Source of the DNA: Argyresthia goedartella
Lineage: Eukaryota; Arthropoda; Insecta; Lepidoptera; Argyresthiidae
NCBI GenBank assembly: GCA_949825045.1
Contig: OX463813.1
Location: forward strand, 3,038,001-3,102,000
Direction: 5' to 3'
DNA length: 64,000 nucleotides
Each line of letters opens with the position of its first letter. The stretch's first letter is position 1. Of the stretch, positions 61,580 to 64,000 are shown one piece after another. The notes below the pieces were generated by a model. It had not been told where the DNA came from. It worked only from the letters and a program-made list of their open reading frames with translations, and made no database searches. The position numbers and the translations under genes were made by a program.

Positions 61580-61975
61580 TATTAGTTTATGTGACTGCTA
61601 CACAATGGAGTTCATAATGATATCACTCGAGAGTTTTAATGTCTAATTATGTACAGTTAAATACACTAGTTTATCTACACACATATCATGAGCTCTCTTT
61701 GATGTGTTCAGGAATCGCATGTTCGACCGGCATTGTGGCATTGATAATTGCTCTGCACTTGTTTAGCTTGTTCAGTAGTACCAACTTCACAGACAAACTA
61801 GGGGCCAGGCGGGCGTCAGCGTTCGAAATTTGAATGTCATAATTTGACAAATTTTGGTACATTATGGTTATAATGTACCTACAAATTTTCAGATAAGAAA
61901 TGAGTTTTTACCAAATAGTTTTACATTATGAGGGTTACAGTAAAGAGGGTTTATGATACGTGTGTAGATAAAGAC
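61580..61975. repeat. Duplicated segment, copy 1
   Basis: Shares with 62790-63275: ATCACTCGAGAGTTTTAATG, CTCTCTTTGATGTGTTCAGG, TTGTTTAGCTTGTTCAGTAG and AGTAAAGAGGGTTTATGATA. Includes a 24-bp hairpin (GGTACATTAT-GGTT-ATAATGTACC) at 61856-61879. Confidence 0.85.
61684..61870 (-). CDS. Unrecognised ~58-codon frame, conserved in the duplicate
   Basis: On the minus strand the frame reads MYQNLSNYDIQISNADAR, then VKLVLLNKLNKC and MPVEHAIPEHIKESS, then TGA. In the second copy (62974-63165) the matching peptide has mainly conservative changes (K/R, G/A, V/I) and a small in-frame indel. This pattern suggests past coding selection. No family recognised. The plus strand is also open in both copies (64 and 66 codons), which is a caution. 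Confidence 0.35.
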
Positions 61976-62317
61976 ACTTACATTCCAAAATCAGTGACGC
62001 GAAAGATCGCCTTTAGGACCCTAACTCCGGATTGCTTTTTTTTTGCAAAAGGCAAAAGGTGCTCCCACATTATGCCAAAGTTTGATTATTCGCGCCAAAC
62101 TTGAGTCTTTCAATCCCGCCGCGCCCCTCTATGGCAACATCTCATTTTTTTCCGAATTCATTATCGGCGAATTTTCGGAGAAAACTTGAAGTAGGATAAT
62201 ATTGAAGGGACACAGAGGAAGTTTGGAAAAGTTTAAATTGGCTAAAGACTTGGTGTTATGTGTATTATACAGCCGTTATAGGATTGAATAAGGAGTTTAC
62301 TTGTCAAAATTTTTGAC
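61976..62317. other. Unassigned DNA between the duplicated segments
   Basis: Contains TTGCAAAAGGCAAAAGGTGC and GCGCCAAACTTGAG; nothing recognised. Confidence 0.4.
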
Positions 62318-62560
62318 TGAGCGAGCGAAGCGAGCGAAGCGTCGCCGTTACAGGATTGGGCAAAACCGCTTTCGTATGTCTCTCTGTCCGGTTGTTCTCC
62401 TCTACAATTTTTTGAGCAGGTTGGATAATTAAATATAATTTTTTAGTCGATTAAATTTTTGGATTTTTTCAAAATGGCGGAGATATGGGGTTTGACGGCC
62501 CAAACGGCTTGACGGATTTTTACTAATGACATGTCGATGGAATCGTGGTGACCGTGAGAG
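62318..62560 (+). repeat. Repeat J, diverged copy
   Basis: GAGCGAGCGAAGCGAGCGAA, then GCTTTCGTATGTCTCTCTGT and a GGTTTGACGG end. Related to 12258-12545. Confidence 0.5.
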
Positions 62561-62599
62561 TGACACAGACTATATCATTTTAGTTAAATATTGAAAAAT

Positions 62600-62695
62600 G
62601 AAGCTTACAAAGTTATTGGTGCGGCTACTTTCATACTCCCTGTACGTAACCAGGTGCATTCATAAGTTTGTGTGTAATTAAAAGAAAGTGTCACC
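62600..62695 (+). mobile_element. Repeat E, internal scrap
   Basis: GCTTACAAAGTTATTGGTGC, GGCTACTTTCATACTCCCTG, TACGTAACCAGGTGCATTCA. Confidence 0.75.
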
Positions 62696-62973
62696 CGGGA
62701 GGTCTACAGCTCACAGCGCCACTAGAATAGTCTGTTATACTATCATAGTAGTAGGCTGTTGTACTATTATTATAGAACTAGGCTTTTAGTAGTAGTTTAT
62801 GTGGCTGCTACATAATGGAGGGCATTAATACTCGAGAGTGGGTTCATGAAACGAGCCGAAGGCAAAGTCAAAGTCAAAGTCAAAAGTCAAAGGCGAGTTT
62901 CATAATAATATCACTCGAGAGTTTTAATGCCTAATTATGTACAGTTACATACACTAGTTTATCTACCGACATA

Positions 62974-63165
62974 TCATAAGCTCTCTTTGATGTGTTCAGG
63001 AACCGCATGTTCGACCGGCATAGTGGCATTGATAATTCCTTTGCACTTGTTTAGCTTGTTCAGTAGTACCAACTTCAAAAACAAAGTAGAGGCGGCACGC
63101 AGGCGGGCATCGGCGTTCGTAATTTGAACGTCATAATATGTAGAAAAATTACACATTATGGTCAT
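62974..63165 (-). CDS. Unrecognised 63-codon frame, partner of 61684-61870
   Basis: Reads MTIMCNFSTYYDVQITNADA, then LKLVLLNKLNKC and MPVEHAVPEHIKESL, ending at the same stop as copy 1. It is not known whether it is transcribed. It may be a terminal exon or a transposon-encoded peptide; no promoter or acceptor was identified. Confidence 0.35.
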   Translation of the reverse strand: MTIMCNFSTYYDVQITNADARLRAASTLFLKLVLLNKLNKCKGIINATMPVEHAVPEHIKESL

Positions 63166-63180
63166 AATGTGTAATTTTTC
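63143..63180. repeat. Perfect 18-bp-arm palindrome
   Basis: GAAAAATTACACATTATG, a GT spacer, then the exact inverse. Copy 1 has a different but also self-complementary sequence at this site. Confidence 0.92.
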
Positions 63181-63284
63181 AGATAATAAATGAGTTTTTA
63201 CTATAGTTTAACATTATGCTGATCGTTACGTGCGGTTTTTGTACGGAGTAAAGAGGGTTTATGATACGTGTGTAGATAAACATA

Positions 63285-63730
63285 TTTATTTATTTATTTA
63301 TAGAAGGTACATCAACAATACAAACACAAACACAGAAAGACAATATTACAAAAACAATACAAGAGTTTGCAACAATTATAAACGCGCACAGCATTGTCAA
63401 CAATATCAAATCATTTTAAAAACTACAGTGGTGAAATTAAAATAAAAAAAAAATATTTTAAAAATATACAAGAAAAGACCTGTTATGTTGTGAAACACAA
63501 CATAAACAAGAAATGTTTACACAGAAAATTTAAACAGAAATATTCACAGAAAATTTAAATAAAATATTTAAACAAAAGTAGATAATGTAAAATAACAACA
63601 AACGATCATAAACATAAACGACTATGTGCTTTGGTCAATGATAAGCTTGCGTTTGAAACACCCTATGCTGTTACAGAAGATATCTAGATTGTAAGGTATC
63701 CATATTTCGTTATAAGTAGAAAACATTCCA
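63285..63730 (-). mobile_element. LINE 3' fragment: polymerase C-terminus and 3' UTR
   Basis: The minus strand reads IWIPYNLDIFCNSIGCFKRK then LIIDQST and stops at 63622. A hydrophobic-W ... N-x-x-G-FKRKL pattern is a usual C-terminus of CR1/Jockey-type polymerases. The A-rich 3' UTR runs to a TTTATTTATTTAT run at 63285-63300. 5' truncated. Confidence 0.5.
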
Positions 63731-63735
63731 ACATA

Positions 63736-63972
63736 GACGACCCGAATGGCCGAGTCGGCAGTGACCCTGCCTACGAAGCCAAGGGTCCCGGGGTCGAGTC
63801 CCGGTGGGGGCAAATAGTTGTTTGATGAGAACGGATGTTTGTACCCTAGTCATGGTTGTTTATCTTTCTAAGTATAATATTTATTTAAAGTATGTGTATC
63901 GTTGTCTAGTACCCAAGATACAGGGAATCCTAGATCAATGTGTGTAAATAAATAGTGTCTAAGGTATTATGA
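63736..63972 (+). mobile_element. SINE C, slightly deleted
   Basis: GACGACCCGAATGGCCGAGT, box B GGGTCGAGTCCCGG, body, tail CTAGTACCCAAGATACAGGG with loss of the TTTGGGGC part. The window ends in AAAATAAAGTAGGCATGAAA, the same flank as at 48057. Confidence 0.85.
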
Positions 63973-64000
63973 TTATTAAAAAAATAAAGTAGGCATGAAA

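Larger units (their letters stand above)
62790..63275. repeat. Duplicated segment, copy 2
   Basis: Diverged copy of 61580-61975. It has an extra block with an AAAGTCAAAGTCAAAGTC run (62867-62895), and a perfect 38-bp palindrome (63143-63180) at the place of copy 1's hairpin. Confidence 0.85.

Overview
The window is AT-rich, non-genic animal DNA, almost certainly from a moth or butterfly (Lepidoptera). I find no complete host gene, rRNA, true tRNA or CRISPR. What fills it is a dense, nested layer of transposable elements. The lepidopteran assignment is inference. It rests on the repertoire (BEL/Pao and Gypsy LTR elements, 3' pieces of CR1/Jockey-like LINEs, tRNA-headed SINEs, and short elements carrying GGGTTCCGTACC ... 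GTACGGAACCC with GACGGACA runs that are very common in lepidopteran genomes) and on the lack of bacterial gene organisation.

Layout. 0-2.5 kb: 3' end of a BEL/Pao retrotransposon with one frameshift, then its presumed 3' LTR. 2.5-14.7 kb: a patchwork of SINEs (called B, C and D here), LINE tails and inverted-repeat MITEs. 14.7-16.3 kb: a LINE 3' fragment whose coding end has expanded into a 20-copy 54-bp minisatellite. 17.3-18.3 kb: a 1-kb element with inverted termini and a THAP-type zinc-finger start (P-element-like). 18.5-19.4 kb: a deleted hAT transposon. 19.5-33.5 kb: LINE, SINE and MITE debris plus a low-repeat stretch at 22.4-24.4 kb. 33.5-40.3 kb: a complete, apparently very young Ty3/Gypsy element on the minus strand (near-identical LTRs, ATAT target duplication, uninterrupted 1607-codon Gag-Pol) with an array of small RNA hairpins after pol. 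43.9-46.2 kb: a CR1-like LINE with a decayed reverse transcriptase. 47.5 kb: a long-hairpin MITE. 54.8-56 kb: a LINE inserted inside a SINE. 57.0-58.4 kb: a 1.3-kb inverted-repeat element with a 131-bp minisatellite core, inserted in a SINE with a 9-bp target duplication. 61.6-63.3 kb: a duplicated segment whose two copies keep the same short reading frame and a covarying hairpin.

How the parts relate: the SINE B and C tails match the 3' end of the LINE at 43.9-46.2 kb, which suggests that LINE family mobilised them. Several small elements share one internal core but have different termini. Host coding potential is limited to two weak exon candidates (31.1 kb and 59.4 kb, the latter in a GC-rich island), so the window is probably intergenic or a long intron. 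All coordinates of dispersed repeats were judged by eye and may be off by some bases.
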